Part shown: positions 16,889-25,608 of the stretch, piece by piece
Layout of the letters: the number at the start of each line of letters is the position of its first letter
How positions within the stretch are numbered: position 1 is the first letter of the stretch
Source: Microlunatus parietis
Lineage (GTDB): Bacteria > Actinomycetota > Actinomycetes > Propionibacteriales > Propionibacteriaceae
Assembly (NCBI RefSeq): GCF_013407955.1
Contig: NZ_JACCBU010000001.1
Span: forward strand, 5,270,001 to 5,334,000
Length of the DNA stretch: 64,000 nucleotides
Direction of reading: 5' to 3'
Made by a program: the position numbers and the translations under genes
Notes under the pieces: model-generated
Told to the model about the DNA's origin: nothing
The model's input: the letters and a program-made list of their open reading frames with translations, nothing else
Databases searched by the model: none

Positions 16889-17802
16889 AGGAACACCGCG
16901 ATCGCGATCAAGATCAACCACAACACTCCCAGGACTTGCAGGATCCGGTCTTTCAGGACGATGTCCTCCGGCTCGCCCGCCGTGCCCGCATCGATCTCCA
17001 GTGCGTACTGCAGCAGCGCCAGGGTGAACGGTGCGATCGACAGTGCGGTCCAGGGTACGCCGAGCCACGGCTCGCCGCGGTTCTCGAACGCCCACAGGCT
17101 GTATGAGACCAGGACGGTGCCCGCGGCGAGCATCCAGACGAACCGCAGGTACGACTGCGAGTAGCGCTCCAGCGAACGGCGGGTGCCGGCCTCGACGCCG
17201 AGCGACTTGAGCTCCGAGTAGCGCTTGCCGGCGACCATGAACAGCGAGCCGAACGAGGCCACCAGCAGGAACCACTGACTCAGCACGATCCCGGTCGCGA
17301 CCCCGCCGGCGACTGCGCGGAGCAGGAACCCGCTGGACACCACCGCGAGATCGATCACCGGCCAGTGCTTCAGCCAGGTCGAGTAGCCGACCTGAATGAC
17401 CGCGTAGGCGGTCAGCGTGAGACCGAGCGGGATCGCGGTGACGAACCCGAGGCCGAGGCCGATCACGCCGCAGACCCCCGCGAGGATCACCGCCGGCCGG
17501 GTGCCGAGCTCGCCGGCCGCGATCGGGCGGAACCGCTTCTTCGGGTGCTGCCGGTCCTCCTCGACGTCGCGGACGTCGTTGATCAGGTAGATCGAGGCGC
17601 TGATCAGGCAGAACGCCACGAAGGCCAGCGCCGCGTTGAGCAGCACGGCCGGTTCGAACAACCGGCCGGCGGCGAGCGGAACGGACAGCACCAGCACGTT
17701 CTTGATCCACTGGCGCGGCCGCATCGCGCGGATCGGTGCGGGCAGCCGCGGCTGGCGGACCGCGACGGCCCCCGGCTCGGAGATCTCTGGTTGCTCGGGC
17801 AT
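16885..17802 (-). CDS. UbiA-family decaprenyl-phosphate phosphoribosyltransferase
   Basis: 305 residues, polytopic membrane protein with about eight hydrophobic segments. RPRQWIKNVLVLSVPLAAGR opens the family; YLINDVRDVEEDRQHPKKR is the first Asp-rich NDxxDxxxD-type substrate motif and YSELKSLG lies near the second. It matches the Rv3806c-type enzyme that puts phosphoribose on decaprenyl phosphate before DprE1/DprE2 act. ATG at 17802 is chosen to give a short cytoplasmic N-terminus; the frame runs on upstream with no coding sense. It is the first gene of the operon and overlaps dprE1 by 4 bases. Confidence 0.9.
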   Translation of the reverse strand: MPEQPEISEPGAVAVRQPRLPAPIRAMRPRQWIKNVLVLSVPLAAGRLFEPAVLLNAALAFVAFCLISASIYLINDVRDVEEDRQHPKKRFRPIAAGELGTRPAVILAGVCGVIGLGLGFVTAIPLGLTLTAYAVIQVGYSTWLKHWPVIDLAVVSSGFLLRAVAGGVATGIVLSQWFLLVASFGSLFMVAGKRYSELKSLGVEAGTRRSLERYSQSYLRFVWMLAAGTVLVSYSLWAFENRGEPWLGVPWTALSIAPFTLALLQYALEIDAGTAGEPEDIVLKDRILQVLGVLWLILIAIAVFL

Positions 17803-17984
17803 CGTCTGAGAGGTTATCCGCCCGGGTCGGGCTGGGCGATTCGGGCGCTGTCGCAGATTTGACGACAGCTTCGCGGAGACCGGTTGCTGCGGCCGATTCG
17901 GCGAACAGATGTCAGATTCGCGACAACCCCCGTTCATGACGCCGGGTGAGCCTGAGCCTCGTGAACGCTCGGGAGAACTCAGGA

Positions 17985-19541
17985 ATGGTTTCGCGCCGGC
18001 TCTTGCTCGGCGGAGGCACCGCGACCGCGATCGGGCTGGCCTCGGCGCCGGCCCTGGCCCAGGCTCAGCCCACGGCTCCGGCCCAGGTGCGGCGGGGTCG
18101 GCCCTCGCTGACTCATGGCGTGCAGTCCGGTGACGTACGGACCCGGAAGGCGGTGCTCTGGTCCCGCGCCGACCGGCCGTCCCGGCTGATCGCGGAACTG
18201 TCGCGGGACCCGTCCTTCCGGAAGGCGGTGACGGTGCCCGGTCCGGTGGTGACGCCGCGGACCGACCTGACCGGGGAGCTCGACCTGTCCTGGCTGACGC
18301 CGGGGACCGAGTACCACTACCGGATCCAGGCCGTGGACCTGCACGATCCACGGCGTTCCAGCGAGCCGGTGGCGGGACGCTTCCGTACCGCGTCGGAGCG
18401 GCCGGCCGACCTGAGTTTCCTCTGGTCCGGCGACATCGCCGGGCAGGGCTGGGGCGTCAACCCCGAGCTCGGCGGCTTCCGGATCGCCGACGCGATGCGG
18501 GCCCGGAACGCCGACTTCTTCCTCTGCAGCGGCGACAACGTGTACGCCGACGGGCCGGTCACCGAGTCCGTCGCGCTGCCGGACGGCTCGACCTGGAAGA
18601 ACCTGGTCATCGAGGAGAAGCTCAAGGTCGCCGAGACCCTGGACGAGTACCGCGGGCAGTACAAGTACAACCTGCTCGCCGACAACTGGCGCGCCTTCCT
18701 GGCCGAGACGCCGCAGGTGACCCAGTGGGACGACCACGAGGTGACCAACAACTGGTACCCCGGCGAGATCCTCGACGACGACCGTTACACCGTCACCGAT
18801 GTCGACACCCTGGCCCGGCGGGCCCGGCAGGCCTTCCACGAGTACATGCCGGTCGCGAAGATCTCGCCCGATCCGGAGGGCCGGCTCTACCGGGTGATCA
18901 ACTACGGCCCGCTGCTCGACCTGTTCGTGCTCGACATGCGGACCCACAAGGACAAGAACTCCGACGGTACGGAGACGGTCCCCGACGGCGGCCTGCTCGG
19001 CGAGCGGCAGACCCGCTGGCTGCTCCGCGAGCTGAAGAAGTCGAAGGCGACCTGGAAGATCATCGCCAACGACCTGCCGGTCGGCCTGATCGTGCCCGAC
19101 GGGGCGGCGGCGCAGGAGGGCGTCGGCCAGGGCGACCCGGGCGCGCCGCGCGGCCGAGAACTTGATCTTGCTCCGGTGCTGTCGTTCCTGAAGCGGGAGG
19201 GGATCCGCAACCACGTCTGGCTGACCGCCGACGTGCACTACACGGCGGCGCACCACTACTCGCCCGACCGCGCCGCTTTCCAGGACTTCGACCCGTTCTG
19301 GGAGTTCGTCTCCGGCCCGCTCAACGCCGGCGCCTTCGGCCCGAACGTGCTCGACCCGACGTTCGGCCCCAGGGCCGAGTTCGTCGCCGCGCCGCCGGCC
19401 CCGAACACGTCGCCGGCCGACGGGTTCCAGTTCTTCGGCGAGGTGTCGATCGACGGCAAGACCCGGGAACTCACGGTCGACCTCCGCGACATCGACGGCA
19501 CGTCGCTCTACTCGAAGACCCTCGCCCCGGAACGCCGCTGA
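17985..19541 (+). CDS. Secreted alkaline phosphatase PhoD-type
   Basis: 518 residues from ATG 17985, chosen because it puts the Tat signal (VSRRLLLGGGTATAIGLASA... ALAQA) at the N-terminus; GTG starts lie up to 36 bases further upstream. A PhoD N-terminal Ig-like region (THGVQSGDVRTRKAVLWSR) is followed by the metallophosphatase core: WSGDIAG, CSGDNVYADGP, WDDHEVTNNW and TADVHYTAAHHY hold the metal ligands. PhoD enzymes are Ca/Fe phosphodiesterases/phosphatases exported by Tat. No phosphate-box sequence was found upstream. Divergent from the ubiA-dprE operon with 182 bases between starts. Confidence 0.92.
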   Translation: MVSRRLLLGGGTATAIGLASAPALAQAQPTAPAQVRRGRPSLTHGVQSGDVRTRKAVLWSRADRPSRLIAELSRDPSFRKAVTVPGPVVTPRTDLTGELDLSWLTPGTEYHYRIQAVDLHDPRRSSEPVAGRFRTASERPADLSFLWSGDIAGQGWGVNPELGGFRIADAMRARNADFFLCSGDNVYADGPVTESVALPDGSTWKNLVIEEKLKVAETLDEYRGQYKYNLLADNWRAFLAETPQVTQWDDHEVTNNWYPGEILDDDRYTVTDVDTLARRARQAFHEYMPVAKISPDPEGRLYRVINYGPLLDLFVLDMRTHKDKNSDGTETVPDGGLLGERQTRWLLRELKKSKATWKIIANDLPVGLIVPDGAAAQEGVGQGDPGAPRGRELDLAPVLSFLKREGIRNHVWLTADVHYTAAHHYSPDRAAFQDFDPFWEFVSGPLNAGAFGPNVLDPTFGPRAEFVAAPPAPNTSPADGFQFFGEVSIDGKTRELTVDLRDIDGTSLYSKTLAPERR

Positions 19542-19622
19542 GCCGGAATCCACCGAACCCCAACCGAAGCGGCTGGGCCGAAGTCGCGGCTTGTCGCGGT
19601 CAGGTGCGGGCGCGCAGCTCGT

Positions 19623-19685
19623 CGTCACAGACGATCTGACCTCGATCCCGGCGACGTTTCCCCGGTCAAGCAGTCCGCTCGGTGA
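19623..19685. repeat. Dispersed intergenic repeat, copy 1
   Basis: The right part GGTCAAGCAGTCCGCTCGGT (19664-19683, continuing GA) matches 20 of 22 bases of the corresponding arm at 37367-37388. The left part (TCACAGACGATCTGACCTC) is a degenerate version of that copy's other arm, and GGTGCGGGCGC precedes both copies. The better preserved copy at 37 kb is an inverted repeat. Confidence 0.6.
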
Positions 19686-19764
19686 TCCAGGGGCTCCGAT
19701 CGTGACGCAGCGGGCGCGGTGAACGGTCGGGCTGTGAGGGTCGTGTTGCGTGCGGCCGGGCCGG

Positions 19765-19845
19765 GTGTCGCGATTTCTCTTCGCATCGGAGCGTGCAACG
19801 TTGCACCGAGCGGTTGTGGTCGATGCCCAAGAGAAATCGCGACAC
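19765..19845. repeat. Palindromic element with perfect 17-bp arms
   Basis: GTGTCGCGATTTCTCTT (19765-19781) and AAGAGAAATCGCGACAC (19829-19845) are exact reverse complements around 47 bases containing GCAACGTTGC. The right arm recurs at 4070-4085, also near a CAACGTTGA sequence, so this is a dispersed element. It could act as a bidirectional terminator for the convergent genes on both sides. Confidence 0.75.
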
Positions 19846-19930
19846 ATCTCACCCGCGCGGGATCGTGGGCATGAACGGGGTTGGCGGATCCGGGCGCAGG
19901 GAGCGTTGTGGCCTTGCCCTTCCGTGCTGC

Positions 19931-20773
19931 TCAGGGAGCGTTGTGGCTGAAGGCGTCGGCGTTCTGCTCGGCCCACTGGCGGAAGGTACGGGGCGGGCGG
20001 CCGGTCACCTCGGCGACGGTGGGCTGGACGGTGGTCTCGTCGATCGTGCCGTCCACGAAGAAGGAGAAGAAGGCGTCGACGTACGGCTGCGGCATCGCGG
20101 CGAGCATCCGGGCCCGGGCCTCGTCGTCCGGTTCGGCCTCGAACGTGAGCGGCCGATCGAGCACCTCGGCGAGCAGCGCCACCCGGTCGGCGGGCCGCAG
20201 GGCCTCCGGTCCGGTCAGGGGATAGGCCCGGCCGTCATGCCCCTCGCCGAGCAGCGCCTCGGCGGCGACCGCGGCGAGGTCGGCCGGGTCGATGGTCGCG
20301 ATCGGTACGTCGGCGAACGGGGCCCGCACCACGTCGCCGGCCGCCAGCTGCGGCCTCCACTCGTACGTGTTGGTCATGAAGCTGACCGGGCGCAGGAAGG
20401 TCCAGGCCAGGCCGGAAGCCCGTACGGCATCCTCGGACCGGGCCATGTACTCGGTCACCGCGTTGTCGGGAGCGGAGCTGAGCACGGAGCCGCCGGACAG
20501 CAGCACGATCCGCCGCACTCCGGCGCGGGCCGCCTCGGTCGCGATCTCGTCGGCGTACCCCGGCATCAGGAACAGCCCGTCGACCCCGGCCAGGGCGTCC
20601 CGCAGGCTGGTCGCGTCGGTCAGGTCGCCGACCGCAGCTTCCACGCCGGCCGGCACCGGCCTGGCCGGGTCGCGGACGACGGCACGGGTCGGCACGCCGC
20701 GTTCGACGAGGGTTCGAGCGAGCGCACCGCCGACGTTCCCGGTCGCTCCGGTGACGAGAATCTTCGAGTCCAC
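19931..20773 (-). CDS. NmrA/atypical-SDR family NAD(P)-binding protein
   Basis: 280 residues. ILVTGATGNVGGALARTLVE is the GxxGxxG nucleotide motif; AVVRDPARPVPAGVEAAVGD and RRIVLLSGGSV follow as in NmrA/QOR2-type proteins, and WTFLRPVSFMTN is the typical active-site strand of the family (no YxxxK). Such proteins bind NADP(H) as reductases or redox sensors. It stands alone, convergent with the phoD-type gene and divergent from the lipoprotein gene at 20840. Confidence 0.88.
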   Translation of the reverse strand: MDSKILVTGATGNVGGALARTLVERGVPTRAVVRDPARPVPAGVEAAVGDLTDATSLRDALAGVDGLFLMPGYADEIATEAARAGVRRIVLLSGGSVLSSAPDNAVTEYMARSEDAVRASGLAWTFLRPVSFMTNTYEWRPQLAAGDVVRAPFADVPIATIDPADLAAVAAEALLGEGHDGRAYPLTGPEALRPADRVALLAEVLDRPLTFEAEPDDEARARMLAAMPQPYVDAFFSFFVDGTIDETTVQPTVAEVTGRPPRTFRQWAEQNADAFSHNAP

Positions 20774-20839
20774 GCGGTCGAGGATGCCATGCCTCGCGGC
20801 TCGGCGCGGCGGCTTCGGCCGGCCCGCTACCTTAGGCGC

Positions 20840-21271
20840 GTGCGTTTCCTTCGGGCCGGTGGCCTTCTCGCCATCATGGTGATGATCATGCTGGCCGGCT
20901 GTAGTGCCGCTCCGAACGGGACGCGGCCCACCGGGGGATCGAGCACCCCGGCGCCGACCTCGAGCGCAGCGATCCCCGCGGACGGGGTGAGCCTGGCCGA
21001 GCTGGGGTTCCAGAACGGTCCGAGTGATCGGGTGTCGCTGCCGCGGGACGTGTCGTTCGTGACGTCGGCGGACCAGCCCAACGCGGTGACCCTGGTGATC
21101 GACCGACCGTCGGGTGCAGCGGTGGCGACCTATCTGCGACGGAGTCTTCCGCCGGCCGGCTTCACGATCGACTCCGATCTCGGCACGACGCTCACGTTCA
21201 GCGGGTTCGGCTGGGCGGGCAGCTTCACCGGTTCGGCGGACAGCTCGGCGCTCGTGCTCCGTCCTGCTTGA
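20840..21271 (+). CDS. Small lipoprotein of unknown function
   Basis: 143 residues from GTG 20840. The signal VRFLRAGGLLAIMVMIMLAGC ends in a lipobox Cys at about residue 21, followed by a Ser/Thr/Pro linker (GGSSTPAPTSS) and a ~100-residue domain with VTLVIDRPSGAAVATYLRR and the ending SSALVLRPA. I do not recognise the domain; the layout fits a small membrane-anchored exterior domain. No operon partners. Confidence 0.75.
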   Translation: MRFLRAGGLLAIMVMIMLAGCSAAPNGTRPTGGSSTPAPTSSAAIPADGVSLAELGFQNGPSDRVSLPRDVSFVTSADQPNAVTLVIDRPSGAAVATYLRRSLPPAGFTIDSDLGTTLTFSGFGWAGSFTGSADSSALVLRPA

Positions 21272-21334
21272 TCAACTTCGTTCTTGATCAACTCTTGACA
21301 GCTGTGTCGCCGCGCGGTTTCCTTGTCTCAAGGA

Positions 21335-21362
21335 TTACGAAAACATCTTCGATATTTCGTAA
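21335..21362. promoter_or_regulatory. Inverted repeat before secreted alpha-barrel gene
   Basis: TTACGAAA (21335-21342) and TTTCGTAA (21355-21362) pair perfectly around 12 bases that include CTTCGATA. The site lies 24 bases before the ATG at 21386, and TTGACA occurs at 21295-21300. A related CTCGATATTCG sequence lies on the minus strand upstream of the Gfo/Idh gene at 7365. It is probably an operator for a regulator not encoded here. Confidence 0.5.
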
Positions 21363-21385
21363 GTAACCTCGGGGCGGAGGACCTC

Positions 21386-23863
21386 ATGTCCGGACCATCC
21401 ATGTCACGGCGCGGCATGCTGCAGGCGGCCGGTGGCGGCGCGGCTCTCGGTGTGGCCGGCATCCTCGCTCCGACGGCCGTGACGCCCGCGTATGCGACGC
21501 CGGGACGTCCGGAGGGAGCAGCGATGACCGAGCCCGACGCCGAAGCGGCCCGCCACTGGTGGCCGCCGCAGCGGCAGGTCTGGACGCCGGTCGGCTGGAA
21601 GGGGCACCTGTTCCGGTTCGACGTGTTCTACAACGGCGCGATCCTGAGCCACCCGGCCGTGGCCCTCGCGCCGAGCAGTGCGCCGACCCTGAAGCCGTAC
21701 CTGAAACCCTATCTGGGCAAGGATTTCCAGGTCACGCCGGTGATGCCGCAGGGCTCCGGCTTCCCGGCCCTGAGCACGACGCCGTACTACCTGCACCGGG
21801 GCGACTTCGGGGTCGGGCTGCAGGGTTGGCGGACCGACACCGAGGCCCCGGTGCTGTGGACCGAGCACCGCCGGCAGGCCGGGCTGGTGCTGCGCCAGGA
21901 GACGTTCGCCCACCTCAAGGGCGGCGGTGAGGTCGACACGGCCGACGAGCCGCTCTACTCCTGGACCAGGTTCACCGTCGACCACGTCGATGATCATGAC
22001 GCACCGGCCGAGTTCACCTTCGTGCTGCGGCTGAGCAAGGTGTTCTACCGGCATGTGGTCGGACCGCCGGAGCAGCAGGAGGCCTTCATCACCATCGAGT
22101 CCCGGCCGGCCGCCGCACCGCTGGACGGGCCGCCCTGGATCGACCGGATCTGGAACCCGGACGGCAAGCCGCTGACCGTACCCGTCTACGACCACGAAGA
22201 TCAGGTACGGATGATCGTCGGCACCCCGGCCGGCGGGACGATCAGTCTGGCCGCCGCCGAGAACCATGATCAGGTGTACGACCTCAAGGTCGGCCTGCCG
22301 GTCAAGGAGGGCACCTCGATCGACGTCCTGCTGCCCGCCGTCCCGCAGGCCGAGGCGGAAGCGCTGCGGGAATGGGAGGTCGGACGCGCCGCCGCCCTCG
22401 CCGAGTGTGAGGCGTTCTGGGCACCGCCCGCGCAGGCGACCGAGTTGATCACTCCGGAACCGCACGTCAACGAGTACTTCCGGCGCAGTGTGCAGTTGGC
22501 CGAGGTGATCGCGGAGAAGAGCCCGGACAGCGGCAAGTACACGTTCCTCACCGGCTCGTACGGCTATGACCTGTTGTGGAGCACGCCGACGTCGATGATC
22601 GGCCACATGTTCCTCGACCTGCTCGGCCGGCACGAGGTGGTGGAGCGCCATATCGATCTCTACCTCGACGTCCAGGGCAAGCGGAAACCGCCCGGCCAGG
22701 CCTACGCGACGCTGCCCACGGATGGCTTCTTCGCCACGCCGCTGAGCCTGCAGTCGTTCGACTGGCTCGGTGATCATGGGGCGATCCTCGAGGTCGCCGC
22801 CCGGCACGCCCTGCTGAGCTGGGACGAGGCGTTCACGCAGCGGTGGCTGCCGGCCATCGTCAAGGCGTGCGAGTTCATCAAAGCCGCCGTCGAGTTCACC
22901 GGGCACGACGGGGTCAAGGGGCTGATGCCGGCCGCCGCGTCCAACGACACCGGTGTCGAGCAGCAGTCGATCTGGATCCAGGTCTGGAACTACAAGGGTC
23001 TGGCCAGTTCCGTCGAGCTGCTGCGCCGGGTGAAGCACGCGCGCGCGGAGGAGTTCGCGACGGTGGCGTCGACGTTCCGGGAGACCTTCGTGACCGCGCT
23101 CCGTGCCGCGGCGAAGGACGCACCGACCTGGACCGATCCGGACGGTGCGACGCACCCGATCCTGCCCAGCAAGTTCCACGGCCCGACCAGTCCGTGGCCG
23201 TACCTGGAGGCGTTCGACACCGGCGCCCTCACCGCGGTCTGGGCCGGGCTGCTGCCGGCCTCGGATCCGCTGATGCGGTCCTATCTCGAGTTCTACCGGG
23301 TCGGGCCGAACACGAAGCTGTTCGACCCCTGGCACCACACCGCACTGGACCGAGTGGTGCTTGATCACGAACAGAGCAGCGGCGAACCCTGCTACAGCTG
23401 GAATCTCTTCCACACCTGGCAGACTGGCGATCGGGCCCGGTTCCTGGAAGGGCTGTACGGGCTGATGCTGGGCGCCTGCTCGGAGAACACGTTCATCGCC
23501 GGCGAGCACCGCAACGCCATGTACGGCACGCTGTTCGTGCAGCCGTTGGTGACCTGGGCGGCACGTACCGCGCTGGTCGACGACGGGCTCGACCCCGACG
23601 AGCTGCACCTGCTCCGGCTCTGTCCGCTGGCGTGGCTCGTCGACGGTACGCCGACGAAGCTGCTCCGGGCCCCGACCCGATACGGCACGGTCAGCCTCCA
23701 GCTCAGTCGCGACGACGCGAACCGGCAGCTGGATGTCAAGCTCGACTTCTCCTGGAAACGTAAGCCGAAACGGATCGTGCTGCACCCTCCGCCGATCCCG
23801 GACCTGCTCAGGATCACCGTGAACGGCACCGGCTATCCCGCCCGCAAGCCGATCGAGCTCTGA
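21386..23863 (+). CDS. Tat-exported six-hairpin glycosidase-like protein
   Basis: 825 residues from ATG 21386, preceded by GGCGGAGG. The N-terminus has a Tat signal (MSRRGMLQAAGGGAALGVAG... PAYA). Residues ~40-340 are beta-rich; from ~350 the sequence is alpha-helical with WSTPTSMIGHMFLDLLGRHE, HDGVKGLMPAAASND, CYSWNLFHTWQTGDR and AWLVDGTPTKLL, consistent with an (alpha/alpha)6 barrel of a glycoside hydrolase. Catalytic acids cannot be assigned. It is followed after two bases by an FG-GAP protein gene (TGATCATG junction), so both are probably cotranscribed and exported for breakdown of an external glycan. Confidence 0.7.
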   Translation: MSGPSMSRRGMLQAAGGGAALGVAGILAPTAVTPAYATPGRPEGAAMTEPDAEAARHWWPPQRQVWTPVGWKGHLFRFDVFYNGAILSHPAVALAPSSAPTLKPYLKPYLGKDFQVTPVMPQGSGFPALSTTPYYLHRGDFGVGLQGWRTDTEAPVLWTEHRRQAGLVLRQETFAHLKGGGEVDTADEPLYSWTRFTVDHVDDHDAPAEFTFVLRLSKVFYRHVVGPPEQQEAFITIESRPAAAPLDGPPWIDRIWNPDGKPLTVPVYDHEDQVRMIVGTPAGGTISLAAAENHDQVYDLKVGLPVKEGTSIDVLLPAVPQAEAEALREWEVGRAAALAECEAFWAPPAQATELITPEPHVNEYFRRSVQLAEVIAEKSPDSGKYTFLTGSYGYDLLWSTPTSMIGHMFLDLLGRHEVVERHIDLYLDVQGKRKPPGQAYATLPTDGFFATPLSLQSFDWLGDHGAILEVAARHALLSWDEAFTQRWLPAIVKACEFIKAAVEFTGHDGVKGLMPAAASNDTGVEQQSIWIQVWNYKGLASSVELLRRVKHARAEEFATVASTFRETFVTALRAAAKDAPTWTDPDGATHPILPSKFHGPTSPWPYLEAFDTGALTAVWAGLLPASDPLMRSYLEFYRVGPNTKLFDPWHHTALDRVVLDHEQSSGEPCYSWNLFHTWQTGDRARFLEGLYGLMLGACSENTFIAGEHRNAMYGTLFVQPLVTWAARTALVDDGLDPDELHLLRLCPLAWLVDGTPTKLLRAPTRYGTVSLQLSRDDANRQLDVKLDFSWKRKPKRIVLHPPPIPDLLRITVNGTGYPARKPIEL

Positions 23864-23865
23864 TC

Positions 23866-25608
23866 ATGATCACCACGATCCGGCGCCGGCTGATCATCAC
23901 CGCGCTCGCCGTCCTGCTCGCGCTGCCGCTCCTCGTCGCGGTCGCCGCGGAACCGGCCGCGGCCGGCCAACGCCAGGCGAAGTTGATCTTGGCCAGGGAC
24001 CAGCCCGACCGGGCCGACCGGGCTCGGGCGGCCACCCTGGCAGCCGGGCCGACCGACGTCACCGGTGACGGGCTGGCCGACGCCGTGGTCCGCGATCCGG
24101 GCGCCGAACGTGGCACCCTGCGGCTCTACGCCCACACCGGCGCGACGGCCGAGAATCCCTGGCCGGCGGCGGAGACACTGGGCGGTGAGTGGGGCTTCGC
24201 CGACCCGCTGCTACTCGGTGACGTCACCGGCGATGATCATCCGGACCTGATCACCCGGGACCCGGCCGGTGCGTTGTCGATCTTCCCGTGGACCGGCACT
24301 GAGCCGAATCCGTGGCCGGACAAGATCGCCGCCGGCACCGGCTGGTCCCGCTACAACACCTTGCTGCTGGGCGATGTGACCGGCGACGGCCGGCCCGACC
24401 TGCTCGGCCGTGACCCCGGCGCCGCCTCCGGCACGCTGTGGATCATCCGTCACGACGGCAGCCGGCAGCCGTACGGCTCGACGCCGGTCTGGGCCGGCAC
24501 CGGCTGGAACCTCGCCGACGCGATGCTGCTCGGCGACGTCAACGGCGACGACTTCCCCGACATCGTGGTCCGCGACGGTGCCGGAGCGCTGTGGATCTAC
24601 CCGCACAACCGGTCCACCACCCAGAACCCGTACACCAGCCGGATCGCTGCCGGCACCGGCTGGCCGGTCGGGCAGCCGCTACTGCTCGCCGACGCCACCG
24701 GCGACGGCCGGCCCGACCTGATCGCCCAGACCGACGACCGGCTGGCGATCCACCCACACCGAGGCGCGGCCAGTGGCGACGTCTGGGGCGGGACGGCTAT
24801 CGAGGCCGGCACCGGCTGGGACTTCGCCAATACGATGATCACCGGCGATGTCACCGGCGACGGCCGGCCGGACCTGCTGGCCCGGGTGCACCGCGGCGAC
24901 CTCTGGGTCTACCCGAACGACGGTGAAACGCCTTGGTCACAACGGTTCTCGGCCGGCGATCGCTGGACCTACGTTGATCAACTGCTGCTCGGTGACGTGA
25001 CCGGCGACGGGAAGCCCGACCTGGTCGCCCGGGACCCCAAGGCCGCGAACGGGACGCTGTGGCTCTATCCCGGCACCGGCGCCACGGACTCCGACCCCTG
25101 GACCGCGCCGCGGACCTTCGCCGGCACCGGCTGGAACCTGGCCACGGCGCTCGCGCTCGGCGACCTGACCGGCGACGGCCGCCCGGACGTGCTGCTCCGG
25201 GACCGCGGCGGCGAACTGTGGGTCTACCCGCACAGCGGCCTGACCGGCCCGGGCAACCCGTGGACGGTGCCACGGCGCTGGGTCGGGTCCGGCTGGAACA
25301 CGGCCCGGGAATTGCGGCTGGCCGACGTCGACGGCGACGGCCGCGCCGACCTGATCGACCTGGAACGCGACGGCTCGCTCTGGGTCTATCCCACCGGTGG
25401 CACGGCGCCGATCAAGATCGCCGGCGACTGGAGCGACGTCGCCACGTTCGCGATCGGTGCCGTGGACGCCACCGGCCGGCCGAGCCTGGTGACGATCACC
25501 ACCGCCGGCGACGTGATCACCTACGCCCATTCCGGTGCGATCGACCCGTGGCCGACTGGACGTGTCGTCGCCTCGGACTGGACCTTCGCCACAGCCCTCC
25601 TGCTCTGA
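23866..25608 (+). CDS. Secreted FG-GAP/VCBS repeat protein
   Basis: 580 residues with an N-terminal export signal (RRRLIITALAVLLALPLLVAV... AAAG). The rest is about nine blade repeats, each with a DxTGDGxPDL-type calcium-loop core (for example LLGDVTGDGRPDLLGRD, residues ~170; DVNGDDFPDIVVRD; DVDGDGRADLIDLE) and a LW(I/V)YPH strand, plus a degenerate last unit (GAVDATGRPSLVTI). This predicts a beta-propeller that binds carbohydrate or protein partners outside the cell. The ATG follows the upstream stop by two bases with no clear ribosome site, suggesting reinitiation. Confidence 0.85.
   Translation: MITTIRRRLIITALAVLLALPLLVAVAAEPAAAGQRQAKLILARDQPDRADRARAATLAAGPTDVTGDGLADAVVRDPGAERGTLRLYAHTGATAENPWPAAETLGGEWGFADPLLLGDVTGDDHPDLITRDPAGALSIFPWTGTEPNPWPDKIAAGTGWSRYNTLLLGDVTGDGRPDLLGRDPGAASGTLWIIRHDGSRQPYGSTPVWAGTGWNLADAMLLGDVNGDDFPDIVVRDGAGALWIYPHNRSTTQNPYTSRIAAGTGWPVGQPLLLADATGDGRPDLIAQTDDRLAIHPHRGAASGDVWGGTAIEAGTGWDFANTMITGDVTGDGRPDLLARVHRGDLWVYPNDGETPWSQRFSAGDRWTYVDQLLLGDVTGDGKPDLVARDPKAANGTLWLYPGTGATDSDPWTAPRTFAGTGWNLATALALGDLTGDGRPDVLLRDRGGELWVYPHSGLTGPGNPWTVPRRWVGSGWNTARELRLADVDGDGRADLIDLERDGSLWVYPTGGTAPIKIAGDWSDVATFAIGAVDATGRPSLVTITTAGDVITYAHSGAIDPWPTGRVVASDWTFATALLL

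Larger units (their letters stand above)
19542..19930. other. Intergenic region holding two repeat families
   Basis: No gene is seen. The stretch carries one copy of an intergenic repeat at 19623-19685 and a large palindrome at 19765-19845 (both listed separately). It separates convergent phoD-type and NmrA-type genes. Confidence 0.6.

Noticed and set aside
21404-23785. 793-codon minus-strand frame
   Set aside because: Antisense to the Tat-exported glycosidase-like gene, which has a signal, ribosome site and recognisable segments.
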